Assembly (NCBI GenBank): GCA_049520515.1
Contig: JBEKPS010000006.1
Coordinates: 1-64,000, forward strand
Length of the DNA stretch: 64,000 nt
Direction: 5' to 3'
Origin: JAFAMS01 sp049520515
Lineage (GTDB): Bacteria; Vulcanimicrobiota; Vulcanimicrobiia; Vulcanimicrobiales; Vulcanimicrobiaceae
Positions 51,308-59,873 of the stretch are shown in pieces. The first letter of the stretch is position 1. Each line of letters begins with the position of its first letter. Under the pieces are notes generated by a model. The model worked only from the letters and a program-made list of their open reading frames with translations. It did no database searches and was not told the DNA's origin. A program made the position numbers and the translations under genes.

Positions 51308-52477
51308 ATGCGAATCAAAGCCGGGAAGTTCTACGACGGCACCTTGGATGCGCCGCGGACGAACGTCATCGTGACGTTCGACAACGCAAAAATCACTTCT
51401 ATCGAGCCCGCAGCTGACGGCGCCAAAGCCGATCGTGAAACGGCGGCGATCACGCCGGGACTCATTAATGCGCACGCGCATTTAGAGATGAACGGCGAGC
51501 CACAAACGCTGACGGTCTTCATCGTAAAGAACGAGGAACAGCGCTTGCTCTCCGCTGTCGCCAGCGCGCAGAAGGCCTTGCGTTCGGGCGTGACGGCGTT
51601 GCGCGATCTTGGTTCGAGCGCTCGCAACAATGTTGAAGTACGCAACGCCATACGCGGTGGTCTGATCGAAGGTCCGACCGTCGTCGCCGCAGGCAAAGCG
51701 ATCTGCATGACGGGCGGCCATGGCTGGTGGTTCGAATCACGCCAAGCCGACGGCCCGTGGGATGTGCGCAAAGCCGTCCGCGAGCAACTCAAAGCCGGCG
51801 CCGACTGCATCAAGATGATTGCAACGGGCGGCGTGCTCACGCCGGGTGCGGTCGTCGGCAACGATCAGCTCAGCGAGGAAGAGATGCGCGCCGGAATTCT
51901 GGAAGCGAAAACGCACGGCATGCGCGTCGCTGCACATGCGATCGGCGCGAATGGCATCAAAAACGCAATTCGCGCCGGTGTTACCTCGATCGAGCACGGG
52001 AGTTACATCGACGAGGAAGGCATCGCGCTCATGAAGCAGCACGGCACAACGCTCGTGCCGACGCTCAACGCGCTGATGGGCATCCTCGAGAACGCGAAAA
52101 CATTTGACATCCCGCAGTACGCGATCGATAAAGCCAAGATGGTCGGCGAGCAGCTGCAAACCAACATAGGGCGGGCGCGCAAAGCCGGCGTCCGCATCGC
52201 CGGCGGCTCCGATGCGGGGACGCCGTGCAACAAGCACGAGGACTACGGACGCGAAATCGAGCTGATGATGTCGATGCTCGGGATGACCTCGCGCGAGGCC
52301 CTGAACGCCGCGACGCAAATTTCGGGCGATTTGCTCGGCATCAACGAAGGCGTGCTGAAACCCGGTGCCCCCGCCGATCTCTTGCTGCTCGACGCTGATC
52401 TGGAACTCAACGTTCTGCCACTCAAACGTCCGCTTGCCGTCATCAAAGCGGGCAACATCGTTTTCCACCGCGCATGA
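51308..52477 (+). CDS. Metal-dependent amidohydrolase
   Basis: The 389-aa enzyme has the imidazolonepropionase/prolidase-like amidohydrolase plan. Metal ligands appear in NAHAHLEM, CIKMIATGG (carboxylated Lys position), VAAHAIGANG, SIEHGSYID and AGGSDAGTPCN. No signal peptide. Substrates of close families are Xaa-Pro dipeptides or cyclic amides; not determinable here. It overlaps the GT gene by 4 nt. Confidence 0.88.
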   Translation: MRIKAGKFYDGTLDAPRTNVIVTFDNAKITSIEPAADGAKADRETAAITPGLINAHAHLEMNGEPQTLTVFIVKNEEQRLLSAVASAQKALRSGVTALRDLGSSARNNVEVRNAIRGGLIEGPTVVAAGKAICMTGGHGWWFESRQADGPWDVRKAVREQLKAGADCIKMIATGGVLTPGAVVGNDQLSEEEMRAGILEAKTHGMRVAAHAIGANGIKNAIRAGVTSIEHGSYIDEEGIALMKQHGTTLVPTLNALMGILENAKTFDIPQYAIDKAKMVGEQLQTNIGRARKAGVRIAGGSDAGTPCNKHEDYGREIELMMSMLGMTSREALNAATQISGDLLGINEGVLKPGAPADLLLLDADLELNVLPLKRPLAVIKAGNIVFHRA

Positions 52478-53613
52478 GCCTCGCGGGTCTTCGACTCGCG
52501 ATACTCGGGTCGATCTCATGGCCCTCGCCGCCGCCCGGTTACGGCCCATGGGAACAGATCGCGTATAACATCGCCGAGGGAATGATCGCGCGCGGACTCG
52601 ACGTCACGCTCTTTGCGACCGGCAATTCGCGCACGCGTGCAAAACTTGTCTCAACCGTCCCGGTCGGATTGAACGAGGATCCAGGACTCAACGGTGAGGT
52701 TTACTCGTCGCTGCACATCGCATCGCTGTTCGAGCGCGCCGGCGAGTTCGATCTGATCCACAACAACTTCGATTGGAAGCCGCTCACGTATGCGCTTGCG
52801 ACGACGGCGCCGCCAATGCTGACGACGATTCACGGCTTCTCATCCCCACCAATCTTGGCGGCATACTATCGCTGCGCGCATCGGAGCTTCTTCTGTTCGA
52901 TCAGTGATTCGGATCGGGATCCGGGTCTTGGATATTTGGGTACCGCCTACAACGGCATCGATCCAAAAGAGTTCACGTTCGTCGACCAACCGGGCGACTA
53001 TCTTGTCTTTCTCGGACGATGGCATCCCGAAAAAGGGGCGCACCTCGCGATCGAAATTGCAAAACAAGCCGGCGTTCGTCTGAAGATGGCGGCGATTCCG
53101 CAAGACGAGAGTTACTTCAACGAGTTAATTGCGCCGCACATCGACGGCGATCAAATTCAAAACATCGGTCCGGTCGAGCGTGAAGCACGTGACGAGCTCT
53201 TGCGTGGCGCACTTGCACTCGTGCACATGACGACGCGACCCGAACGTTTTGGCCTCACAATGATTGAAGCGATGGCATGCGGCACGCCCGTCCTCGCCGC
53301 GCGGATGGGCTCACCCCGTGAAATCGTCGCCGACGACGTGACCGGCTATCTGTGCGATTCGGTCTCCGACGCGGCCGCGCGTGTCCCGGCGCTCGCCGGG
53401 CTCTCGCGACTCGCATGCCGCCAGCGTGTCGAAGAGATGTTCACGATCGAGCGGATGGTCGAGAGCTACTGCGCCTATTATGAGGAAGCGCTGCGCCTCC
53501 GGACGCCTCCGGAGCCCTCTCCGGAGCAGATGTCGGCGCGCAGCCACGACTGGTGGGACCGCCCGCAGGCCTTCACCGATATCCCGCCAAAGCCGCGGAC
53601 GCAATGTTACTAA
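52474..53613 (+). CDS. GT4-family glycosyltransferase
   Basis: The 379-aa GT-B protein has an N-terminal acceptor domain (GYGPWEQIAYNIAEGMIARG, HNNFDWKPL) and a donor domain with YLVFLGRWHPEKGAHLAIE and the EX7E motif ERFGLTMIEAMACGTPVLA. It transfers a sugar from a nucleotide sugar with retention. No polysaccharide cluster surrounds it. Confidence 0.9.
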   Translation: MSLAGLRLAILGSISWPSPPPGYGPWEQIAYNIAEGMIARGLDVTLFATGNSRTRAKLVSTVPVGLNEDPGLNGEVYSSLHIASLFERAGEFDLIHNNFDWKPLTYALATTAPPMLTTIHGFSSPPILAAYYRCAHRSFFCSISDSDRDPGLGYLGTAYNGIDPKEFTFVDQPGDYLVFLGRWHPEKGAHLAIEIAKQAGVRLKMAAIPQDESYFNELIAPHIDGDQIQNIGPVEREARDELLRGALALVHMTTRPERFGLTMIEAMACGTPVLAARMGSPREIVADDVTGYLCDSVSDAAARVPALAGLSRLACRQRVEEMFTIERMVESYCAYYEEALRLRTPPEPSPEQMSARSHDWWDRPQAFTDIPPKPRTQCY

Positions 53614-53960
53614 GCATTTCGATCGTGATGCTCGGCGCATCGGACATGGACAAGTCGGTTACGTTCTACCGGGACAAGCTTGGCTTGCAGCTCACGTCGC
53701 AAAATGCAGATTTCGCGTTCTTTGACGCCGGCGGAACGACGCTCGCGCTCAGCCGCGGACACGCGCAGCACAGCTCGTCGCTTATCGGAGCAACCGAGGT
53801 CGTTTTCGGTGTCGAGGGCGTCAAAGCCGAATACGGCAAGCTGAAAAAGGCGGGCGTCACCTTCGTCGACGAGCCGCACGAAGTCAAGGACGGAGAAGAA
53901 TGGACGACGTCATTCACCGATCCCGACGGGCACATGCTTTCCATTTACGGGCCGCCGTAA
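53604..53960 (+). CDS. Glyoxalase/VOC-fold protein
   Basis: The 118-aa protein shows the vicinal oxygen chelate fold (MLGASDMDKSVTFYRDKLGL, FFDAGGTTLALS, SFTDPDGHMLSIYGPP). It starts inside the GT gene end (10-nt overlap). Enzyme or antibiotic-resistance roles are both known in the family; not resolved. Ends 4 nt from the convergent methyltransferase. Confidence 0.88.
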   Translation: MLLSISIVMLGASDMDKSVTFYRDKLGLQLTSQNADFAFFDAGGTTLALSRGHAQHSSSLIGATEVVFGVEGVKAEYGKLKKAGVTFVDEPHEVKDGEEWTTSFTDPDGHMLSIYGPP

Positions 53961-53964
53961 GGCG

Positions 53965-54549
53965 CTAACGGCTCGCTTTCACCACGACGAACCAGGGGTC
54001 GACCGCTTCCGCGATCCGCGGCTCGACAATTTTGACGATGCGCCAATCCGTATCGACGATTGCGTTAACCATCGACTGCAGCGGGCGACGCCAGTAACGG
54101 CCTCCGTCATCGACGACGAGTCCGGTTGAAAAATAATCGACGCCGAGACCGTCGTGCAGACCGCGACACGGATGGTGCGTCGAGAAGACAAGCGATCCGC
54201 CCGGACGCGTAACGCGCCGAAACTCGCGGAAGAGCGGTTCCCATTCGCGCACGTAATGCAACGCGAGCGACGAGAAGACGAGATCGACCGATTCCTTTTG
54301 CTGGGCTAAGGGCTCACCGAGATTGTGTTCGCGTGGATCAACCGAGATCACGCGCGCGCCGCGCTCGTGCAGCCACTGCGAATGCTCGCTGCCGGCGGTG
54401 CCGATATCGAGCACGTCGAGTTTGTTTACGTCGCCGGCTGCTGCGCGAATCGCCGGCCGTTCGTAATCGCCTTCGAGGCTCAGTCGATCATACGGCGATC
54501 CCTTGACGGCGATCGCTCCATCGCAAGTGCGTGCGCGCTCGTTCCGCAA
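53965..54549 (-). CDS. Class I SAM-dependent methyltransferase
   Basis: The fold is shown by VLDIGTAGSEHSQWL (motif I, SAM binding), VISVDPRE, VDLVFSSLALHYV and RVTRPGGSLVFSTHHPC. TTG 54549 would overlap purK by 62 nt. A CTG at 54483, five bases after the purK stop and beginning S-L-E-G, is an alternative, similar to the GNAT case at 20768. The substrate is unknown. Third in the purE-purK operon. Confidence 0.85.
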   Translation of the reverse strand: MRNERARTCDGAIAVKGSPYDRLSLEGDYERPAIRAAAGDVNKLDVLDIGTAGSEHSQWLHERGARVISVDPREHNLGEPLAQQKESVDLVFSSLALHYVREWEPLFREFRRVTRPGGSLVFSTHHPCRGLHDGLGVDYFSTGLVVDDGGRYWRRPLQSMVNAIVDTDWRIVKIVEPRIAEAVDPWFVVVKASR

Positions 54550-55642
54550 TGGCGAGCGCTGTTGCTACGTCGGAAGAGAGGACCGTGAAGTGGCCCATCT
54601 TGCGGCGTAACGCCGCGTGAGCCTTACCATAAAGATGCAGCTTGAGGTCCGGTTCGCGTAAGACGGCATCGATTCCGTCCAACTGATCGCCGCTGCCGCT
54701 ACCGAGAATATTAACCATGACGGCGGCGGGCGCCAACATATGCGGCGGCACGAGCGGGAGATCGCAGATCGCACGGATGTGGGCTTCGTGCTGCGAGATC
54801 TGCGTTGCGTCGAGCGAGTAGTGTCCACTGTTGTGGACGCGCGGCGCAATCTCGTTGACGAGCAGCTCGCCGTCCTCGCTCCAGAAAAACTCAACCGCAA
54901 ACGCGCCGACGATATCGAGCGCCTGGCCAATGGTGATCGCTATCTCGCGGACACGTTCGGCATCGCGCGCCGGAACGCGCGCGGGGACGATCGTCGTCGA
55001 GAGCACGCCGTGGTCGTGGATGTTCTCGGTAACCGGGAAAGTGACGATCTCGTCGCCGAGGTTACGCGCTGCGATGATGGCAAGCTCGCGATCGAATGGG
55101 ATCATGCGCTCGAAAATCAGCGGCGCACCTTTGGCTGCGACGAGCGCGGCGCGTCCTTGCTCGCTCGAACGCGCAACCCATTGGCCTTTGCCGTCGTAGC
55201 CGCCAGTCGTCGTCTTGAGCACGGCCGGGTATCCAATCGTTTTTTCCGCATGCGCGAGCTCGGCTTCGTTTGCGACCGGCGCGAAATCGGCGGTCGGCAC
55301 TCCGTTTTTGCGCAAGAACGTCTTCTCTAAGACGCGATCCTGCGTCGTGCGCAAAACGCTCGCATCCGGACGAACGAGGCGGCGATCGTGTTCGAGCGCC
55401 TCGACCGCTTCACGCGGGATGTTCTCGAACTCGTAGGTGACGACGTCGGAGCGCGCACCGAGCTCGCCGATCGCGCGCAAGTCATCGTACGCGGCGACGA
55501 TCTGCTCGTCGGCAACTTGGCCGCACGGCGAATTCGGAAGCGGTTCGAGCGTGATCACGCGATAGCCCATGCGCTTGGCTTCGAGCGTCAGCATGCGGCC
55601 GAGCTGGCCTCCGCCGAGAATTCCGATTGTCTCGAAGGTCAC
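54488..55642 (-). CDS. purK: 5-(carboxyamino)imidazole ribonucleotide synthase
   Basis: This 384-aa ATP-grasp enzyme carboxylates AIR. IGILGGGQLGRMLTLEAKRMG, FLRKNGVPTADFAPV, LKTTTGGYDGKGQWV, FFWSEDGELLVNEIAPRVHNSGHYS (in part: NEIAPRVHNSGHYS) are conserved. It overlaps purE by 4 nt. Confidence 0.95.
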   Translation of the reverse strand: MTFETIGILGGGQLGRMLTLEAKRMGYRVITLEPLPNSPCGQVADEQIVAAYDDLRAIGELGARSDVVTYEFENIPREAVEALEHDRRLVRPDASVLRTTQDRVLEKTFLRKNGVPTADFAPVANEAELAHAEKTIGYPAVLKTTTGGYDGKGQWVARSSEQGRAALVAAKGAPLIFERMIPFDRELAIIAARNLGDEIVTFPVTENIHDHGVLSTTIVPARVPARDAERVREIAITIGQALDIVGAFAVEFFWSEDGELLVNEIAPRVHNSGHYSLDATQISQHEAHIRAICDLPLVPPHMLAPAAVMVNILGSGSGDQLDGIDAVLREPDLKLHLYGKAHAALRRKMGHFTVLSSDVATALAIAERARTHLRWSDRRQGIAV

Positions 55643-56130
55643 AGCGTTGTGCTTTCGACCTCGTGTTTGATCGCTTCAATGCGCGCTTGAATGCGCGTTG
55701 CGAGCTCGGCATCGTCGAGCGCGAGAATTCGTGCCGCGTACAAAGCCGCATTCGTTGCGCCGCCGATTGCCATCGTCGCGACCGGAACACCGGCCGGCAT
55801 TTGTGCGATCGAGAGCAGCGAGTCGAGCCCTTTGAGCGAACGCGACTCGACTGGGACGCCGATGACCGGAAGCGTCGTCTTGGTTGCGACCATTCCCGGA
55901 AGATGTGCGGCACCGCCCGCACCGGCAATAATGACCTTCAGACCGCGCGACGCGGCGCTCGAGGCATACTCGAACATGAGATCCGGCGTCCGGTGCGCCG
56001 AAACGACCTTCATCTCGAAGCTGACGCCGAGTTCTTGCAGCGTCGTCGCCGCCGCTCGCATCGTCTCCAAATCGGATCGGCTCCCCATAATGATGCCGAC
56101 GCGCGGAGGACCATCGCGATGCGAATCCAT
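55639..56130 (-). CDS. purE: N5-carboxyaminoimidazole ribonucleotide mutase
   Basis: The 163-aa enzyme has VGIIMGSRSDLETM, VVSAHRTPDLMFEYA and IAGAGGAAHLPGMVA, the PurE class I signature. With PurK it makes CAIR in purine synthesis. Only 11 bp separate its start from the divergent glycoside-hydrolase-like gene. Confidence 0.96.
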   Translation of the reverse strand: MDSHRDGPPRVGIIMGSRSDLETMRAAATTLQELGVSFEMKVVSAHRTPDLMFEYASSAASRGLKVIIAGAGGAAHLPGMVATKTTLPVIGVPVESRSLKGLDSLLSIAQMPAGVPVATMAIGGATNAALYAARILALDDAELATRIQARIEAIKHEVESTTL

Positions 56131-56141
56131 ACCCCAGGAGT

Positions 56142-57311
56142 ATGCCGCCCTTTCGCCTCGGAATCAACTATTGGCCGGCTCGCACCGCAATGGCGATGTG
56201 GTCGCACTTCGATCCGGAGGCGCTCGACGCGGATTTTTCGCGCATCGCGGCCGCGGGTTTACAGAGCGTACGCTTCTTCTTGCTGTGGGAGACCTTCCAA
56301 CCCGACGAAGATCGCATCGATCGCGACGCACTTCGCAACATGGAGCGTCTCCTTGAGCTTCTGGCCGCTCATCGTTTGCGTGGAATGCCGACGCTCTTTT
56401 GCGGCCACATGAGCGGCGTGAATTGGCTGCCGCGCTGGACACTGGATCGCGACACGCCGTCGGTTCGATTTCGTACGATTACGAACGGCAAGGTCGAGCC
56501 GCGGGGAATCGGCGACATGTACGCGCGCGGTCCACTCCTGGATGCCCAGCGTTTTGCCGTTCGCGTGATCGGCTCACATTTTCGTGGGAACGAAACGATT
56601 GAAGCGTGGGATCTCGGCAACGAGTTCAGCAACCTACGCACGCCCACGACGATCGCCGACGGTTTGAGCTGGAGCGATACGCTCGCGCACGAGCTCGCGC
56701 GTGCCTCGGCGCGTCCTGTCACGGGCGGACTGCACGGCGAAGACGTCGAGCAAGATCGCAACATCCGTCCGTCGGCGATGTGCGCGCCGTGGGATTTCGC
56801 GACGATGCACGGATACTCGGCGTACGCGACGTTCGCGCGCGACCGGCTCGATCCCGAAGTCATGCCGTTCTACTACGAGTTAATGGCCTCGTTCAGCAAC
56901 AAGCGCGTCTTAGTCAGCGAATTCGGAAATCCGGAATGTCCGGAGGGACCGAACCTGTCGGGACATCCGTGTTTGACTGAGGCTGAAATGGCCGCGTATG
57001 CGACCGCCGTGATCGAGCGTCTGCAAAAACGCGGAGCGCTGGGTGCCTATTGGTGGTGCTACACGGATTACGATCAGCGTCTGCGCGATACGCCGCCCTT
57101 CGATCAGGCGCCGCATGAATTTCGCTTTGGCGCGTGGCGGGCCGATGGCTCGCCGAAGCCCGTGGTTGAAGCACTTTCGCGGATCGCGCACGCTGGAAGC
57201 GACGTCGCCCCGGCGCCGCAGGTCGAGTTGATCGAATCGGACTATTACGCGGCGCCCATGAACGTAAAAGCGGCGTACGAGAATCATCTACGATTGGTCG
57301 GTGCAACGTGA
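56142..57311 (+). CDS. GH5-like glycoside hydrolase, cytosolic
   Basis: The 389-aa TIM barrel resembles cellulase-family (clan GH-A) proteins. FRLGINYWPARTAM and VRFFLLWETFQPDED form the first strands. The acid/base Glu is in WDLGNEFSNL and the nucleophile in VLVSEFGNPEC. YWWCYTDYDQRL follows. There is no signal peptide, so its substrate is probably an intracellular glycoside. It overlaps the SDR gene by GTGA. The exact family is uncertain. Confidence 0.8.
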   Translation: MPPFRLGINYWPARTAMAMWSHFDPEALDADFSRIAAAGLQSVRFFLLWETFQPDEDRIDRDALRNMERLLELLAAHRLRGMPTLFCGHMSGVNWLPRWTLDRDTPSVRFRTITNGKVEPRGIGDMYARGPLLDAQRFAVRVIGSHFRGNETIEAWDLGNEFSNLRTPTTIADGLSWSDTLAHELARASARPVTGGLHGEDVEQDRNIRPSAMCAPWDFATMHGYSAYATFARDRLDPEVMPFYYELMASFSNKRVLVSEFGNPECPEGPNLSGHPCLTEAEMAAYATAVIERLQKRGALGAYWWCYTDYDQRLRDTPPFDQAPHEFRFGAWRADGSPKPVVEALSRIAHAGSDVAPAPQVELIESDYYAAPMNVKAAYENHLRLVGAT

Positions 57312-58408
57312 CGACGATCGTCATTACGGGAGCTTCCTCGGGGATCGGCCGCGAGCTGGCGCTGCGCGCGGTGCGCGCCGGGATGTGCGTGGTCGGCGTC
57401 GGCCGCAATGCATCGCGACTGGGGGAACTGACCGGGGTTTCAACGCTCGTCGCGGATGTCGGCGACGCCGGCGCGGCAAAGCGGATCGTCGCGTTTGCGC
57501 TCGAAAAATGCGGACGGATCGATGTGCTCGTCAACAACGCGGGTGAAGCCTCGGCCGGCGCGCTCGTCGAGCAAACCGATGAAGCCTTGCGGCGTCAATT
57601 TGCAACGCACGTCATTGGTCCGGTCGCACTGGTGCGCGAAGCGTTACCCGCATTAGAAGCTGCGCGCGGTCACGTCGTAATGGTCGGCTCCGGCGTTGCG
57701 CGCGTCCCTGTCGACGGACTCGGCGCATATTCGCCGGCGAAAGCTGCGCTGCGTTCAGCGACGGCTCTTCTCCGCCGCGAGCTGCAAGGCCACGGCGTCG
57801 CGGTTACATACGTCGATCCGGGCGTCGTCGACACGCCGTTCATGGAACGCGCCGGTCTCACCGGCGCGCCCAAGCAGATTCGTGTCTCGCCCGAAGTCGT
57901 CGCAGCAAAAATTTGGAGCGCGCTTGCGAAGCGACCGCGCGAGCTGAACGCCGTCCCGTGGCAAACCGCTGCTGTCGCGCTCGGCGAACATTTCCCGCGC
58001 GCCACCGACGCGCTCCTATCCCGCACCGCACACTTAGTGGGAACGCAGAATCTGCCACAAGAGAGCGCGCCGCCGCCGCCCGTTGCCACGTCGAGCGACG
58101 AGGTCCCCCCGTTGTCATCCCGAGCGAAGCCTGTGCCCACGCAGTGGGTATCGAAGGGCAGCGACGCACTCGAATCCGCACTCGAACCGCTCGCGCGGCG
58201 CATGGAGCGATCGGGTTTTCGCATACAATTCGTGCGCGATCTGCTTGTGCCGGGCGCGCAGCTCGAAGCCGGCGAGATCGCAATGCGGTGGGCAGGCATG
58301 CCGAACAAACACGAACGCGCCTTAACGGTCGACGTTCTACAAGCGCTCGAAGGCGCAGGTTATCTCGAACGTTCGGGCGAGGATGCGTGGACCGTTAAAG
58401 TGGTTTAA
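57308..58408 (+). CDS. Short-chain dehydrogenase with C-terminal extension and embedded REP
   Basis: The 366-aa protein has an SDR domain (about 1-240): VITGASSGIGRELA, VLVNNAGEASAG, catalytic Ser in VMVGSGVARV and YSPAKAALRS. Residues around 260-290 are Pro/Ser-rich and encoded by a REP-like sequence (58113-58161). A C-terminal domain of about 80 residues (RIQFVRDLLVPGAQLEAGE) is unidentified. The REP part looks like a tolerated in-frame insertion in the interdomain linker. Confidence 0.85.
   Translation: MTTIVITGASSGIGRELALRAVRAGMCVVGVGRNASRLGELTGVSTLVADVGDAGAAKRIVAFALEKCGRIDVLVNNAGEASAGALVEQTDEALRRQFATHVIGPVALVREALPALEAARGHVVMVGSGVARVPVDGLGAYSPAKAALRSATALLRRELQGHGVAVTYVDPGVVDTPFMERAGLTGAPKQIRVSPEVVAAKIWSALAKRPRELNAVPWQTAAVALGEHFPRATDALLSRTAHLVGTQNLPQESAPPPPVATSSDEVPPLSSRAKPVPTQWVSKGSDALESALEPLARRMERSGFRIQFVRDLLVPGAQLEAGEIAMRWAGMPNKHERALTVDVLQALEGAGYLERSGEDAWTVKVV
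58113..58161. repeat. REP-like element inside the SDR coding sequence
   Basis: TGTCATCCCGAGCGAAG (58113-58129) is identical to the intergenic copy at 48241 (minus strand). It is followed by a CCCAC-GCA-GTGGG hairpin and ATCGAAGGG, as in full-length elements. It is read through in frame as a Ser/Pro linker. Confidence 0.6.
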
Positions 58409-58438
58409 GCTTGCGGATTCTTGGAAGAATCTTCCTCG

Positions 58439-58996
58439 ATGTTAGTAAATCCATGGCCCGTTAACTGGAGCGCCGTTTGGGTGGGCGCGCTTACATCGCT
58501 TGCCGTTTCCGTCATACTTGGTCTTGTAGCAACGGTCATCGGCGTAAGCACCGCGCATCCGTTCACATCGTTCCATGCCGTCGCACTTGTCGATCTCATT
58601 GCCGTCGTTGTCGGTGGATTCTTCGCGTTTGTCGCCGGCGGGTGGGCTGCGGGTAAAATCGCCGGCTTCAGTCATTCGGAGCCTTCGATCTTACATGCTG
58701 CGATCAGTTGGCTGCTCGCGCTCCCGCTGTTACTGCTCGCACTTGCAGCCGGCGCCGGTCAGGCGTTCGGCGGTTGGTACGGCGGTTTGATCGGTGCATC
58801 GCCGCTCGTCGCCGCTGCAACGAGCGCAACGACCGCGCCCGACGTCGTGCGCAATACCGCGCTCGCAGCGTTAACGAGCATTTTGATCGGGCTCATCGGT
58901 GCCGTAATCGGCGGCTGGCTTGCCAGCGGTGAGCCGATGACGTTCACGCACCATCGCGCGCGCACGCTTACTTCAACTGAACGGAGACCGATCTAG
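58439..58996 (+). CDS. Small polytopic membrane protein
   Basis: The 185-aa protein (ATG 58439; TTG 58421 possible) has four predicted transmembrane helices rich in Ala/Gly/Leu, with SAVWVGALTSLAVSVILGL, LIAVVVGGFFAFVAGGW, SWLLALPLLLLALAAG and LIGLIGAVIGGWLASGE. The glycine zippers suggest a channel-like or YrzE/DUF3792-like membrane protein. A GGAAGAATCTTCC palindrome (58423-58435) overlaps the leader. A 26-aa gene follows directly. Confidence 0.7.
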   Translation: MLVNPWPVNWSAVWVGALTSLAVSVILGLVATVIGVSTAHPFTSFHAVALVDLIAVVVGGFFAFVAGGWAAGKIAGFSHSEPSILHAAISWLLALPLLLLALAAGAGQAFGGWYGGLIGASPLVAAATSATTAPDVVRNTALAALTSILIGLIGAVIGGWLASGEPMTFTHHRARTLTSTERRPI

Positions 58997-59077
58997 ATGA
59001 TTCTGATTCTATTCTGGCTGCTCGGCATGCCGCTCGGCCTGATCCTCATTCTGTGGCTGCTCGGCGTCGGACACTGA
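58997..59077 (+). CDS. 26-aa single-span membrane peptide
   Basis: ATG 58997 lies directly after the TAG of the preceding gene and GGAG is 10 nt upstream. The 26 residues are almost all hydrophobic (ILFWLLGMPLGLILILWLLG), a single membrane span with a short VGH end. Its tight coupling to the polytopic membrane gene supports translation. The stop lies one base from the convergent M48 gene. The role is unknown; it may be an accessory to the upstream protein. Confidence 0.6.
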   Translation: MILILFWLLGMPLGLILILWLLGVGH

Positions 59078-59078
59078 G

Positions 59079-59873
59079 CTACCAGTAAACTTCGTCGATC
59101 GCTTCCGTATCTTTGAATTTACCGAAGAGCTCCGGATTTTGTTTGAAATGTTCTTTGAGGCCCGCGATGCGGGTCGCGTCGAGCGGATGGTTCTGTAGCC
59201 ACGACGTCTGACCCGGCCCGAACTCGCGGGTCATCTTTTCGAAGAACCAAACCATCCCCCACGGATTGAGCACGCCGCTTTGCGCTTCAATCTCCGAGCC
59301 GACCATATCGGCTTGGGATTCAATATGTCGCGTAACGTTCGCGTCGACGCCCTGGATCAGCATGTTGCTTCCGTAGTCGGCAGCGTCCGACGCCAAGAGT
59401 CCGCCGATACCGGGGACGATGATGCTGGTCAGAATCGTCCCGATCGTCGCGATGATGCTCATCGTCTGCAGTTTCGCCATATTTTTCGCGACGTGATGCT
59501 CGATCATGTGACCCGATTCGTGCGCGATGACGCCGCCGAGCTCGTCACGATTCGAGGCTAAGCGCAGCAACGGCTCGTTGACATAAATCATGCCGCCCGG
59601 CACGGAGAATGCGTTGGGTGAATCGCCTTTGACGATATAAAATCGCAGCGGATACTCGTACCGCTTTCCAACGGTGGCCGCGATGATTTGGCCAATTTCG
59701 TTTAAATGCTCGTAGTAAGGCGAGTCGAAGAGGAGATCACCCGAATCTCGCAGGTCTTCATAAACTTCCTGACCGATTTTTGCTTCGTCTAATGCCTCAG
59801 CGGGCTGCGTCGTCGAAATCTCCGACGCTGCAAACGCGCAAGTGAGGCATCCCAGAAAGGCTGAACGTTGCAT
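59079..59873 (-). CDS. Exported M48-family metalloprotease
   Basis: The 264-aa protein has an N-terminal export segment (MQRSAFLGCLTCAFAAS, with a possible lipobox Cys). The zinc site is HESGH at residues 118-122, with the third ligand in HIESQADMVG. The order NAFSVPGGMIYVNEPLL before it is typical of BepA/YfgC-like M48 peptidases that survey the outer membrane. ATG 59873 follows GGGAGAAGCG. The start overlaps the divergent S53 gene. Confidence 0.9.
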   Translation of the reverse strand: MQRSAFLGCLTCAFAASEISTTQPAEALDEAKIGQEVYEDLRDSGDLLFDSPYYEHLNEIGQIIAATVGKRYEYPLRFYIVKGDSPNAFSVPGGMIYVNEPLLRLASNRDELGGVIAHESGHMIEHHVAKNMAKLQTMSIIATIGTILTSIIVPGIGGLLASDAADYGSNMLIQGVDANVTRHIESQADMVGSEIEAQSGVLNPWGMVWFFEKMTREFGPGQTSWLQNHPLDATRIAGLKEHFKQNPELFGKFKDTEAIDEVYW

